Assembly (NCBI GenBank): GCA_943333125.1
Contig: CALQSB010000009.1
Location: 18,512 to 82,511 of the forward strand
From: Chitinophaga pinensis
Lineage (GTDB): Bacteria; Bacteroidota; Bacteroidia; Chitinophagales; Chitinophagaceae
Direction: 5' to 3'
DNA: 64,000 nt
In this document: piece by piece, positions 1 through 8,808 of the stretch
How positions within the stretch are numbered: position 1 is the stretch's first letter
Layout: every line of letters starts with the position of its first letter
The notes under the pieces: model-generated
Databases searched by the model: none
What the model was told of the DNA's origin: nothing
Seen by the model: only the letters and a program-made list of their open reading frames with translations
Position numbers and translations under genes: made by a program

Positions 1-518
1 GTTCCTAATTTTTCTGAAAATAATTTTGCCACATCTTCTTTGCTTTTGTGCATCGCTGGTGTAACAATATGATAAGGTGCTTCGCCGTCGAGTTGTTGTA
101 TATATTCTCCCAGATCCGTTTCTATGCTTTCAATTCCGTTTTCTTCGAGAGCTTTGTTTAAATGAATCTCTTCCGTAACCATGCTCTTGCTTTTCACCAG
201 CGTCTTACAATTTTTTTGCTGACAGATATTCAGAATTTCATCAATAGCTTGCTGACTATTTTCAGCCCAGATTACTTTTCCTCCTCGCTTGCTGAATTGT
301 TTTTCAAATTCTTCCAACTGATGATCAAGTGTTTCAAGAGCTTTCCATTTTATGTTCTTTGCTTTTTCTCTGGCAAAGTCTAGGTTTTCAAATTGTTGCT
401 TGCCTTGAGGAACTACGGCATTGTATTTTCCAATATTGAAATTGATTTTTCTTCTGTGTTCGAGATCAGCAGTTTTGAATGCAGACTTTTCGAGAAATAT
501 ATCAGATGTTTCGGACAT
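1..518 (-). CDS. lutB: LutB-type lactate utilization iron-sulfur protein, N-terminal part (cut by window edge)
   Basis: From an ATG at 518 the minus strand stays open for about 172 codons to the left edge, so the C-terminal part of the protein lies outside the window. The visible part is a LUD (DUF162) domain: a basic start (EHRRKINFNIGKYN), then KSKSMVTEEIHLNKALEE, ETDLGEYIQQLDGE and PYHIVTPAMHK, all typical of LutB/YkgF proteins. In this family the LUD domain is followed by a ferredoxin-like region with 4Fe-4S cysteines, which would be beyond the edge. Known LutB acts with LutA and LutC to oxidise L-lactate to pyruvate in the cytoplasm; neither partner is visible here. It lies 53 bp downstream of the serine hydrolase on the same strand and may share its transcript. 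Confidence 0.8.
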   Translation of the reverse strand, partial: MSETSDIFLEKSAFKTADLEHRRKINFNIGKYNAVVPQGKQQFENLDFAREKAKNIKWKALETLDHQLEEFEKQFSKRGGKVIWAENSQQAIDEILNICQQKNCKTLVKSKSMVTEEIHLNKALEENGIESIETDLGEYIQQLDGEAPYHIVTPAMHKSKEDVAKLFSEKLG

Positions 519-571
519 AGAAAATGGTTTACTGCTGCGAATTTACTATAAATGTCTACACGGGAATAACA

Positions 572-1870
572 TTATTTATGAACAGCAGATTTTGCAACAG
601 GTATTTTGAATTCCTTGTCAACAGTTTCAAAAATTTCCTTTTCAATAGCATAAAACGAAGAACAATCATCTGTTACATAACCGCTTCCGCTGCCATTGGT
701 TATAAAGATAAATCCATTGCCTTTTTTTGCATCAACAAATGCATCACTTACCAACCCATAAGCGTCACCTGAATGACCAAACATGGAAACGTTTCCTGAA
801 AATATTTCATCATTGTCTTTGGTATTGGTGATTAAATGTATGCCAAGTCCCCATTTTCTGTAAAGGCCATTAGCATAATCTCCATTTGTGCCATCAAATT
901 TCCATTGAGAAGTTGTCATTGCTGCAATTGATGCTTTACTGATGATTTGCTGATTAAGATATTTACCATCGTTTAAAAAAAGAGTAAATACTTTTGCCAG
1001 ATCTGATCCTGAAATCCTTAAGCCACCTTGTGGAGCAAATCTGATTGCATTGGTGCCTGTAATATAATCATCGAAATTTTCGGGCAATTTATTTTTATCA
1101 TTATAATGATCGCATTGTGGAATCCAGTTGCCATCAATCTTTCTGTAAATAATTGCGAGTTTATCGTTATCACCAATTGTTCTTACATTATAAGTGGCAT
1201 TGATACCTAGCGGAGTAAAAATATATTTTTGACAATAATTATCAAATCTTTCGCCTGATATTTTTTCAATGAGTGTACCAATGATGCCATAATTGAGATT
1301 ACAATAATTGAAATACAATCCAGGCTTTTGATTAAGAAACAATGCTTTTGAATAATACTTTCCATTCGAATTTATTAGTTCCGATAAATTGGGTACAGGA
1401 TTTTGTTCGTAAACAACGCTTAAGAATGAATCATAAGCTTTCGGGTCATCTGTTAAACAAGAAGTATGTGAGAGCAGCATTCTTGGCGTGATGGCAACAT
1501 CATTATAAAAAGGGTTACTAATTTCATAGCCCAATATTTTGCTGATATTATCATCCAGATTTATTTTCTTTTGTTCTACCAACTGCATAAATGCAATAGT
1601 GGTTATCGTTTTTGAAATACTTGCTACTCTAAAAAGAGTATTGTTATTTACTGGGTTATTGGTTTCTATATTGCTACTTCCAAAATTTACAACATCAGTT
1701 ATTTTGTTTTTATTGAACAATACAACCGTGCCGCCTGTGAGTTCATATTTTTCTGAAATTTGCTTAACGTCTTTTTTTAGTTGTTGCGCCAAAATAAAAG
1801 TTGTAGGCATAAATAAAAAACATAAAATGCTTGAATAAAATATATAGTAGTTTACATGCTTGCTTTTCAT
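572..1870 (-). CDS. Secreted serine hydrolase, class C beta-lactamase family
   Basis: 432 residues starting at an ATG with an N-terminal hydrophobic segment (residues 8-28) that looks like a signal peptide or anchor, so the enzyme should face the periplasm. The active-site set of the beta-lactamase/penicillin-binding fold is present: SISK at residues 84-87 (SxxK nucleophile motif), YCN near residue 190 (YxN) and HSG near residue 375 (the KTG equivalent). The family includes D-alanyl-D-alanine carboxypeptidases, AmpC-like enzymes and esterases, and the substrate cannot be told from sequence. The neighbour upstream is a steroid-reductase-like membrane protein; lutB follows 53 bp downstream. A cell-wall or small-ester substrate is inference only. 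Confidence 0.85.
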   Translation of the reverse strand: MKSKHVNYYIFYSSILCFLFMPTTFILAQQLKKDVKQISEKYELTGGTVVLFNKNKITDVVNFGSSNIETNNPVNNNTLFRVASISKTITTIAFMQLVEQKKINLDDNISKILGYEISNPFYNDVAITPRMLLSHTSCLTDDPKAYDSFLSVVYEQNPVPNLSELINSNGKYYSKALFLNQKPGLYFNYCNLNYGIIGTLIEKISGERFDNYCQKYIFTPLGINATYNVRTIGDNDKLAIIYRKIDGNWIPQCDHYNDKNKLPENFDDYITGTNAIRFAPQGGLRISGSDLAKVFTLFLNDGKYLNQQIISKASIAAMTTSQWKFDGTNGDYANGLYRKWGLGIHLITNTKDNDEIFSGNVSMFGHSGDAYGLVSDAFVDAKKGNGFIFITNGSGSGYVTDDCSSFYAIEKEIFETVDKEFKIPVAKSAVHK

Positions 1871-1915
1871 TGAAATAAAATATTTATTGATTAAAGTTAA
1901 AGTAGAAAAGTTTGA

Positions 1916-2680
1916 CTAATAAATAAACGGGAAAACAATTTTTCTCTCCTTTGGATAATTAGGGATGTTTTTCACATTCCAGTCGTAATGATTTTTAGCT
2001 CGTGGAATCAAATTAGCGCAGGTCCATATCATAAAACTAAAAGCCGGAAGATTTCCTGCCATCAGCGCAAAGCCGCTCCACTCGATGATTTCTCCAAAAA
2101 GATTAGGAGATGAAATGTATTTGAACAAAAATCCATTCGGTATTTTATATCCTGTTTCTCCAGGTTTTCTTAAAGCGATTAAGATGTTATCGGATTTGAT
2201 ATTGATATACATGCCCATTGCAAACAGCAATATTCCTGCAATAAAATGTGGACTATCAATCCAGCTTGAATCGTATTCTTGAGGAATTGTTTGATTGGAT
2301 AAATAATACCCATTTAATCCTGCATTGATTAAATTAAAAAATACTGCGCTTATCATAATTGCCAATGGCATTTTTTTGGGTGTGCTTTTGATTCTGATGG
2401 GATAAATGATAGTGCGGTTCACATAATGGATAATCCAAAGCACAAACAATATCCAGACAAATGAATCGAAATTATTTTTATAAGCAAATAAGTAATAAGA
2501 CATAATCGCCAGTGAAGGCATTTCCATTACAAACCATGCGAGTTTATTATTGATAGTAACTCCCCATTTTTCAGAAGTATGACGGCCAAAAGGAGCAGTC
2601 ACAAAGAACATCGTAATATGAACAATTGCGGCAATGGCAATCCAAATGAGCATTATAAAATATAATGAGGGTCTATCCAT
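1916..2680 (-). CDS. 3-oxo-5-alpha-steroid 4-dehydrogenase family membrane protein
   Basis: 254 residues with about six hydrophobic segments. The C-terminal half carries the family signature: GETGYKIPNGFLFKYISSPN followed by FGEIIEWSGFALM, which forms the NADPH-binding end of steroid 5-alpha-reductases and related enzymes. The length matches the family (about 250-260). In bacteria the substrates are mostly unknown; reduction of an enone lipid or isoprenoid is likely but not shown. It starts 6 bp after the stop of the preceding small secreted protein, so the two, together with the saccharopine-dehydrogenase-like gene, probably form one operon. There is no Shine-Dalgarno sequence, as usual for this phylum. 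Confidence 0.85.
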   Translation of the reverse strand: MDRPSLYFIMLIWIAIAAIVHITMFFVTAPFGRHTSEKWGVTINNKLAWFVMEMPSLAIMSYYLFAYKNNFDSFVWILFVLWIIHYVNRTIIYPIRIKSTPKKMPLAIMISAVFFNLINAGLNGYYLSNQTIPQEYDSSWIDSPHFIAGILLFAMGMYINIKSDNILIALRKPGETGYKIPNGFLFKYISSPNLFGEIIEWSGFALMAGNLPAFSFMIWTCANLIPRAKNHYDWNVKNIPNYPKERKIVFPFIY

Positions 2681-2686
2681 TGTGAA

Positions 2687-3319
2687 TTAATGAATCATTA
2701 ATCCATTCAACAATTCAAACATGTCGTTTTTATATTCTTCAAGTAAGTTCTGGCTTGTGTAGGAAATGAACTGAATGGTGCCGCCTTCGCTTGAATAGTA
2801 GTAACCAAGATAAGTGAATTTAATTCCTGATATAGAACCATTCATTTGCATGAAAAATATTTTCTTTCCATTCACCATTCTGTATTCTTCGGTAATAACT
2901 TTTGTATCGGGTGCTGCATCTTTTGCATTTGAAACAGCAAGCCTTTTTAAGTTGTCAATGGGAATATTTATTTTTTCTGTAATCAACATTGCATAAATAT
3001 CTTTTTCTTTAGATTGAAAAGAATATTCCTGTGCTTCTCCGGCAGGATTCTTTTTATAACTCCAGAATTTGGGGTTTATGAAAATGCCGCTATTTACTTT
3101 ATTACTTTTTACTTCAAAAGTTGCCTTGTCATTTTTTGAATAAACAACATTGCTCACCGGGATTTCTTTTTCTTCAGTTTCAGAAGAATCATTGGCATAT
3201 TTCCAGGTGCCGTCTTCATATAAAAATACTTGATCTCCTTTGTCGGTTACTGCTTGTATCTGAGAAAATCCAAGGGATACTAAAAAAGTAAACAGACTGA
3301 ATGTGATTGTTTTTTTCAT
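2687..3319 (-). CDS. Secreted protein of unknown function with DGTW motif
   Basis: Not recognised as a named family. The chosen start is the ATG at 3319, which begins a clear signal peptide (MKKTITFSLFTFLVSLGFSQ); a longer reading would overlap the upstream gene by 73 bp. The mature N-terminus has the motif KGDQVFLYEDGTWKYAN, common in secreted Bacteroidota proteins. The rest is predicted as beta-rich with a C-terminal segment (LLEEYKNDMFELLNGLM) resembling short lipoproteins involved in envelope stress or binding, but no catalytic motif is visible. The start codon overlaps the upstream stop as TAATG, so it is translationally coupled to the saccharopine-dehydrogenase-like gene. Confidence 0.7.
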   Translation of the reverse strand: MKKTITFSLFTFLVSLGFSQIQAVTDKGDQVFLYEDGTWKYANDSSETEEKEIPVSNVVYSKNDKATFEVKSNKVNSGIFINPKFWSYKKNPAGEAQEYSFQSKEKDIYAMLITEKINIPIDNLKRLAVSNAKDAAPDTKVITEEYRMVNGKKIFFMQMNGSISGIKFTYLGYYYSSEGGTIQFISYTSQNLLEEYKNDMFELLNGLMIH

Positions 3320-4458
3320 TATAAAATTTGGCTCGTTTTTGTATAAATAACTTTTCTTTCTTTTAGATAGTTCATAATAAAGCTGAAGCATTTTTCATCA
3401 TGGCCAATTAACTCAGGCGGAAAAACACCTTTTGCTATAAAAAGATTTTCTAACATCATATTGGCAGCAGCCGTTGCGGTATAGCCTGTAGTTCTGGCCA
3501 TAGATGAGGTTTGTGTTTCAGGATTATATTCGTCGTACAAATCGTAAACAATTTTTTCCTGTTCCCCTTTTTTATTTTTTCCTGATAAAGAAATCCTCAT
3601 CACTGTTAATTCAGGTTCTGTTTCGCCAAGCTTCCATTCGTTAATTAATAGCTTACTTGTAAATTCAAGCGGCGAACATTCTACACCTGAAATATTTATT
3701 TTTTCGGTGCTGAAGAAGCCGCTGGCTTTGAGCATTCGAATATATTCAATGTGACCGGGATAACGCAATGTTTTTTCTTTTCTGTTTTTGATATGAGGCA
3801 TAGTAAACAAAATCGATCTCAATCCATCTGTATTAAATGCTTCAAGTGTACCCACATTATCAAACTCCATAAATTCAAGTTCAGTAAGGGCTTCATGCGT
3901 TACAATATTTCCATTTTCAACATATCGCGCAGGTCGGGTGTATTCTTCAATCACATCAATAGGAGAGAATGGCGCTTTATAACAGAAAGGCCATTTCTTT
4001 ACTTTAGGCAATCCGCCAACTAAACATTCAAAATCAGTCAACTCCATAATTGCGTTATATCTTCCCAGAATAAAATTACCCATACCAGGAGCAACACCAC
4101 AGTCAACAATAGCCGTAACACCTTTTTCTTTGGCGAGATCATTGAGTGCTAATGCATCTTCAGGAAAAAACGAAATATCAACTACGTTTTTTCCTGCCGT
4201 AATAATTTGTTTCAAGGTTTCAAACCCTAGGAATCCTGGAACAGCACAAATCACTAAATCGAAATTATTTATAGCATTTTGTAATGCAGAATGATCAGTA
4301 ACATTTAAGGAGATTGTTTTTATTTTAGCATTCTTTCTTGAAACAAAATCCAGTCTTTCTGAATTCATATCAGAAACAGTGACTTCGTGTTGTGATGCCA
4401 AATCAATAGCCATGGCAGATCCTACCATGCCAGCGCCTAATACTATAATTTTACTCAT
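3319..4458 (-). CDS. Saccharopine dehydrogenase-like NAD(P)-dependent oxidoreductase
   Basis: 379 residues. The N-terminus is a Rossmann fold: IVLGAGMVGSAMAIDLA with the GxGxxG pattern at about residues 8-13, then an acidic residue ending the second strand (VTVSDMN). Further on, DLVICAVPGFLG and VVDISFFPEDA followed by IVDCGVAPGMGNFILG match the saccharopine dehydrogenase / lysine 6-dehydrogenase group. The C-terminal domain (from about residue 125) is the mixed alpha/beta saccharopine C domain, ending with TTGYTATAAANMMLE. Which amino-acid derivative it uses is unknown. It is the first gene of a tight minus-strand run with the small secreted protein and the steroid-reductase-like gene. Its 5' side faces the 39-bp repeat array. 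Confidence 0.85.
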   Translation of the reverse strand: MSKIIVLGAGMVGSAMAIDLASQHEVTVSDMNSERLDFVSRKNAKIKTISLNVTDHSALQNAINNFDLVICAVPGFLGFETLKQIITAGKNVVDISFFPEDALALNDLAKEKGVTAIVDCGVAPGMGNFILGRYNAIMELTDFECLVGGLPKVKKWPFCYKAPFSPIDVIEEYTRPARYVENGNIVTHEALTELEFMEFDNVGTLEAFNTDGLRSILFTMPHIKNRKEKTLRYPGHIEYIRMLKASGFFSTEKINISGVECSPLEFTSKLLINEWKLGETEPELTVMRISLSGKNKKGEQEKIVYDLYDEYNPETQTSSMARTTGYTATAAANMMLENLFIAKGVFPPELIGHDEKCFSFIMNYLKERKVIYTKTSQIL

Positions 4459-4508
4459 TTGAATTACTTATTTAAGATGACGAAAGTAACGAAAAAACTC
4501 GTGTTAAT

Positions 4509-4878
4509 GCCTCTGCTGGCCTCTGCTGGTGTTATCACCAGCAGAGATAGCTTTCATGCCTCTTCTGCCTCTGTTGGGGTTATCACCAACGGAGAAATCT
4601 CTTCTGCCTCTGTTGGGGTTATCACCAACGGAGAAATCTCTCATGCCTCTATTGGTGTTATCACCGTCAGAGAAAGCTCTTATGCCTCTATAGGTGTTAT
4701 CACCGTCAGAGAAATCTCTCATGCCTCTATTGGTGTTATCACCAACGGAGAAATCTCTCATGCCTCTATTGGTGTTATCACCAACGGAGAAAGCTCTCAT
4801 GCCTCTATTGGTGTTATCACCGACAGAGAAAGCTCTCATGCCTCTATTGGTGTTATCACCGACAGAGAAAGCTAAAGA
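4509..4878. repeat. Tandem array of 39-bp palindromic repeats (family A)
   Basis: Nine copies of a 39-bp unit begin at 4519, 4567, 4606, 4645, 4684, 4723, 4762, 4801 and 4840, with a 10-bp partial copy at 4509 and a 9-bp partial copy at 4558. Each unit contains a hairpin. The copy at 4519 is perfect: CTCTGCTGGTG, loop TTAT, CACCAGCAGAG. Later copies carry mismatches and G-T pairs but keep the fold. Because 39 is a multiple of three and the unit has no stop, several frames on both strands are open; these are not judged to be genes. The array lies between the 3' end of the MFS gene and the 5' end of the saccharopine-dehydrogenase-like gene, both minus strand. Confidence 0.95.
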
Positions 4879-4900
4879 AATAGGCTTTTTTCTATTAAAT

Positions 4901-4926
4901 CATTGTTGGTGAAAACACCAACAATG
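4901..4926. repeat. Single hairpin of repeat family A
   Basis: An 11-bp perfect stem, CATTGTTGGTG, loop AAAA, CACCAACAATG. It shares the TTGGTG/CACCAA core with the neighbouring 39-bp array and with the two hairpins at 41206-41277, but has the AAAA loop of the distant pair rather than the TTAT loop of the array. It lies just past the stop codon of the minus-strand MFS gene and could help end that transcript. Confidence 0.85.
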
Positions 4927-4942
4927 GCACCAACTAGGGCAA

Positions 4943-6169
4943 TCAGCTTTCTGTAAAATTCATCGATTTACCATAGGTTTCGGGTAAAGCAAATGCTGAT
5001 AATAGTGCCAAGGCCCACACAATACTTCCGGTAATGATTAATCCTTCAGTAAGATTTAATCCAAAATAGGATTCTATAAAAAGATGAAATGGTATCATGA
5101 TTGTAACTGCGCCTCTCATAAAATTGGTAACTGTAGCAGTTACAGTTACCCTAAGATTGGTTCCAAAATGTTCGGATGTGGTGGTTACAAATACTGATAA
5201 ATAACCACATCCCAATCCCATCAAATAAGAAGTAAGATTGATACTGATGCCATTAAAAATATGTATGAAATGAAAAAATGTAGCTACAACTCCAAAGAAC
5301 ATGTAGGCCAATAATATTTTCTTTCTTGTTTTAAACCATTGACTTAAAATGCCGCTCGATAAATCTCCAGAAGCAATTCCTATTTGAAATAAAATAAAAC
5401 AAGTTGATAATTTCAATCCATCAATATGATGTGCCTTTGCCAATTCGGGAGAAAGAGTAATCAACAATCCAACAGAATACCAAATGGGAACACCCATTAA
5501 AATACAAGCAATATATTTTAATACTCTTTGTTTGGATGAGAACAACAAGCTAAAAGATCCTTTGGTAACAGCTGATTTTTTTGCGGTAACAAATAGGGAA
5601 GTCTCCATGGATTTAATCCTGATGAACAACAATAAAAAACCTGCAAAACCTGCGCTGATAAAGGCTTGTCGCCATGGAAGGAAATCTCCTGCTAATCCTG
5701 CTGTTACGGCGCCTAATGCGCCAAGCGTTGCTACTAAAATGGTGCCATATCCTCTTTTTTCAACGCTCATGCTTTCTCCTACAAGGGTAATGCCTGCACC
5801 CAATTCGCCTGCCAATCCAACACCTGCTAAAAAACGTATCACTGCATAAGTATTTACATCATGAATAAAACCATTGGCAATATTGCATAATGAATACAAT
5901 ACAATAGAACCGAATAAAGCGGTTACCCTTCCTTTTTTATCGGCTATAATTCCTGTGATAATACCACCCATCATCATACCCGCCATTTGCACAGCAAGCA
6001 ACGTTTCTCCGGTTCTGGTTAATGCATCGCCAGACAATCCCAGTTCTTTCAAAGAAGGAATACGATATACATTGAATAAAAATAAATCAAAGGCATCGAT
6101 GAAAAATCCAAGTCCTGCGGCAATAACTGCAATGTTAAAAACAGAATGATAAACTTTATGCTGTTGCAT
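4943..6169 (-). CDS. MFS transporter, sugar/organic-anion type
   Basis: 408 residues with about twelve hydrophobic segments, a typical Major Facilitator Superfamily size. MFS signatures are visible: ADKKGRV in the loop between segments 2 and 3, RFLAGVGLAGELGAGITLVGE in segments 4-5 region (split here: RFLAGVGLAG then ELGAGITLVGE), and WRQAF before segment 6. The first segment has IDAFDLFLFNVYRIPSLK, with the acidic pair seen in sugar and organic-acid carriers. It starts 2 bp after the stop of the secreted SGNH hydrolase and is the last gene of a four-gene minus-strand group with a GH109-like protein and an amino-sugar-kinase-like protein. An inner-membrane importer for an N-acetylhexosamine is therefore a reasonable inference, not a proven role. 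Confidence 0.85.
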   Translation of the reverse strand: MQQHKVYHSVFNIAVIAAGLGFFIDAFDLFLFNVYRIPSLKELGLSGDALTRTGETLLAVQMAGMMMGGIITGIIADKKGRVTALFGSIVLYSLCNIANGFIHDVNTYAVIRFLAGVGLAGELGAGITLVGESMSVEKRGYGTILVATLGALGAVTAGLAGDFLPWRQAFISAGFAGFLLLFIRIKSMETSLFVTAKKSAVTKGSFSLLFSSKQRVLKYIACILMGVPIWYSVGLLITLSPELAKAHHIDGLKLSTCFILFQIGIASGDLSSGILSQWFKTRKKILLAYMFFGVVATFFHFIHIFNGISINLTSYLMGLGCGYLSVFVTTTSEHFGTNLRVTVTATVTNFMRGAVTIMIPFHLFIESYFGLNLTEGLIITGSIVWALALLSAFALPETYGKSMNFTES

Positions 6170-6171
6170 GT

Positions 6172-7419
6172 TTAAAACTTTATAACAGAAATTGGTTTTA
6201 CAATAGCGTTCTCAAATTTAATAATATAAACACCTGAAGCCAATGTCGACAAATCAATACTTGTGTAATTAGTCTGCAGCATATCTGATTTTAAGAATTG
6301 TCCCAATTGATTATACAATAAATATTTTTTTCCTTTCAATGCTGCGTTAGTATAAAGAGTCAGCATGTTTTTAACCGGATTGGGATAATATCTTATCTCG
6401 TCAGCAGATTGTAAAACTATAATATTAATTGAAACAGATCTTTGACTGGTTCTACCACATTTTGAAGAAGTCAATGTAACAATATAGCTTCCGCTTTGAG
6501 TGTATGTATGTGAAGGATTTGATTGAGTATCATAAGAGCGGTCTCCAAAATCCCATACATACTCATCACCTGCTGTTGATGAATTCTGAAAGGAAGCGGT
6601 GTTGTCGAGTAGCGAATAATTGAAATTAGCCACAGGGTCATATTTACCAACGAACCATTTTGATAAAGAATCATAAACTAAATTTTTCGCTGCAGCTCTT
6701 ATGATATGAGCAACTGAATCAGGAAGACCGTTGTTGAATGTGATATTTTCAGGATTCTTTCTTAAGATTACCGAATAGAAAGCACAAGCGGTAGCGTAAG
6801 AGCCCGCAACAGAGGGATGACTTCCGTCGGTGGAATACAATTCAATTTCTGGATGTGTGGTTCTTAATAATTTCCAAACCGATCCTGCGGGTGAAATCAG
6901 CGCATTGTTGTCAAAGGCCATTTTCATGTAACGAAGGTGCAGCAAACTGTCCATGCCTTCATAAGTACAAACAGGCGGCCATGTGGTGCAATTGGAAGCA
7001 TCTCCTATTTTTCTTCCCCAGGTTCTGTAAAAAACCGTTTCAACACAAGGACTGTATTGATTTATAATACTGTCTAATGTTCTTGCATAAGGAAATACTT
7101 CTACCGCAACCTGATCGTCGGGAAAGGATGGCAGCTGGCTCTGTTCCTGCAAGACCACATAATCCCAATTGCCAGCCTGGATTTTATTCAGTGATGTCGC
7201 ATTAGTTGAATGCCCTTGCAAAGTGTATCCTCCGGGCGTATTGCTGTCGACAATGACAGTGTCATTGGTTGACAATGCAACGTTTTTAAATAATAAAGGC
7301 AAATTGTTGACTCCTGTATAACTGTTTCCTAAAAACAACACTCGTTTTGATTGAGCAAAGTTTTGATTGGAGCAAGCAATGAAAATTAATAGTCCTAATA
7401 AGCTAATTCTGTAAAACAT
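6172..7419 (-). CDS. Secreted SGNH/GDSL-like hydrolase with PKD domain and type IX sorting domain
   Basis: 415 residues. A signal peptide (about 1-22) is followed by an SGNH-type hydrolase: block I is VLFLGNSYTG (residues about 28-37, Ser as nucleophile), and the C-terminal block is DGSHPSVAGS with the Asp and His of the triad. A PKD domain follows (about 265-335; EYVWDFGDRS, then PSHTYTQSGSYIVTLT). The last 75 residues are a type IX secretion type-A sorting domain (YYPNPVKNMLTLY, YNQLGQFLK, ASGVYIIKFE). The enzyme should be exported to the cell surface or medium, where this fold usually acts as an esterase or deacetylase. The position between a GH109-like gene and an MFS gene suggests it trims acetylated glycans. 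Confidence 0.85.
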   Translation of the reverse strand: MFYRISLLGLLIFIACSNQNFAQSKRVLFLGNSYTGVNNLPLLFKNVALSTNDTVIVDSNTPGGYTLQGHSTNATSLNKIQAGNWDYVVLQEQSQLPSFPDDQVAVEVFPYARTLDSIINQYSPCVETVFYRTWGRKIGDASNCTTWPPVCTYEGMDSLLHLRYMKMAFDNNALISPAGSVWKLLRTTHPEIELYSTDGSHPSVAGSYATACAFYSVILRKNPENITFNNGLPDSVAHIIRAAAKNLVYDSLSKWFVGKYDPVANFNYSLLDNTASFQNSSTAGDEYVWDFGDRSYDTQSNPSHTYTQSGSYIVTLTSSKCGRTSQRSVSINIIVLQSADEIRYYPNPVKNMLTLYTNAALKGKKYLLYNQLGQFLKSDMLQTNYTSIDLSTLASGVYIIKFENAIVKPISVIKF

Positions 7420-7440
7420 AATATGGTGATGTTCGGTTTT

Positions 7441-8790
7441 TTATATTCTTGTTCCAAAATCATTTTTTCTGTTTTTCCATTCGCCTTTTGTAAAATCAGG
7501 AAATTCGAGATTCTTTCCACCAGCCGCTACAGATTCCTGACTCAAGGGTGAAATGGCTGTCCATGCTGCTGCATCATAAACATCAAGTGGTGTGGTGGTT
7601 TTGTTTTTAATCGCTTCCACAAATTCATGCAATACGAAAAAGTCCATGCCACCATGACCAGCGCCTATGGTATCATTCTCAAATTTCTTCCATAAAGGAT
7701 GATCATATTTTTCGAGGTATGGCTTTGCAGCTTCCCAGCGGTCTTCGTCTTTACTGATCCCATGCAAATACAATGATTGATTTACATCCATCCATAAGCC
7801 TTTAGTTCCTTGTACTCTGAATCCTAATGAATAAGGGCGTGGCAAAGAAGTATCGTGTTGCAATAAAATAGTTTCCTGATTGGCTGTTTGTATCATGGTA
7901 GTAACTACATCGCCTAATTTGAAATTTATTTTTGCATTGGGATGATTGGCGCCACCTTTCTCTACAATGTATTCATGCAGTCCTCTGGCTTTAGATGAGT
8001 AAGAAACCAGTGAAGTAAAGCGATTGCCTCTGTTGATGTTGGTTAGCATAGCAACCGGACCAATACCATGCGTCGGATAAAGGTCACCGTTTCTATCAAT
8101 ACTATGTTGTGTTCTCCATTTGGCTTCAGAAAAACCTTTTTCTCCAAACTCAACACCACCACCATAAGGCTGTTTACCATCATTAAATTTTACATCTCGT
8201 AAATTATGCTGGTAGCCGCCTTGTAAATGAATCAGTTCGCCAAACATTCCCTGACGAACCATATTCATTATCGCCATTACATCTCTGCGGTAACAAACAT
8301 TTTCCAGCATCATGTAATTGAGTTTGGTTTTTTCAACAAGCTTCACTAGGTTCCATAATTCATCAACGCTAAGTGCAGCAATAACTTCACAGCCTACATG
8401 CTTGCCGGAATTTAATGCATCCATTGCCATTGAATAATGCCATTCCCAAGGCGTAGCAATAATGACCGCATCTATTTCTTTTATCTCTAGTAATTTTTTA
8501 TAAGCATCATTTCCACCCATAATAATTTTCGGCATAGATTTTCCGGATTTTTTAATCAGGTCAACAGCACTGTCTATCATTACTTGCTGAACATCACAGA
8601 TGGCAACAATTTCAATATCATCTCTGCGCAATGCCAAATCAATATGGTCTTGTCCTCTTAAGCCGGTTCCAATAAAACCAAGCTTAACTTTTTGATTGGG
8701 TGTTCTTCCAAAAACAACATCAGCAGGAAGTAATAACAATCCCGCAGCAGTAACAGCAGTGGTGCTGATAAAATCTTTTCTTGTCAACAT
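7441..8790 (-). CDS. Gfo/Idh/MocA family protein, GH109-like (alpha-N-acetylgalactosaminidase type)
   Basis: 449 residues. An N-terminal TRKDF motif plus hydrophobic stretch resembles a Tat-type signal (RK variant). The Rossmann NAD-binding motif is LGFIGTGLRGQDH (about residues 37-49), followed by IVAICDVQ. Features that match GH109 rather than a plain dehydrogenase include the NAD-domain end HVGCEVIAALSVDELW, the block RNGDLYPTHGIGPVA, INRGNRFTSLVS, TILLQHDTSLPRPYS and GAGHGGMDFFVLHEF. GH109 enzymes keep NAD bound and cleave alpha-GalNAc by an oxidation-elimination route. Related oxidoreductases share the fold, so the exact substrate is inferred. It lies 18 bp after the kinase gene and just before the SGNH hydrolase. 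Confidence 0.8.
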   Translation of the reverse strand: MLTRKDFISTTAVTAAGLLLLPADVVFGRTPNQKVKLGFIGTGLRGQDHIDLALRRDDIEIVAICDVQQVMIDSAVDLIKKSGKSMPKIIMGGNDAYKKLLEIKEIDAVIIATPWEWHYSMAMDALNSGKHVGCEVIAALSVDELWNLVKLVEKTKLNYMMLENVCYRRDVMAIMNMVRQGMFGELIHLQGGYQHNLRDVKFNDGKQPYGGGVEFGEKGFSEAKWRTQHSIDRNGDLYPTHGIGPVAMLTNINRGNRFTSLVSYSSKARGLHEYIVEKGGANHPNAKINFKLGDVVTTMIQTANQETILLQHDTSLPRPYSLGFRVQGTKGLWMDVNQSLYLHGISKDEDRWEAAKPYLEKYDHPLWKKFENDTIGAGHGGMDFFVLHEFVEAIKNKTTTPLDVYDAAAWTAISPLSQESVAAGGKNLEFPDFTKGEWKNRKNDFGTRI

Positions 8791-8808
8791 AAAAAATATT
8801 TGTTTTGG

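Noticed and set aside
4509..4878. CRISPR array or integron attC sites
   Set aside because: There are no variable spacers, and no GTTRRRY/RYYYAAC core sites or integrase.
4459..4912. Long open frames on both strands through the 39-bp array
   Set aside because: The frames are open only because the period is a multiple of three and the unit lacks stops; the predicted proteins are pure repeats with no start signal.
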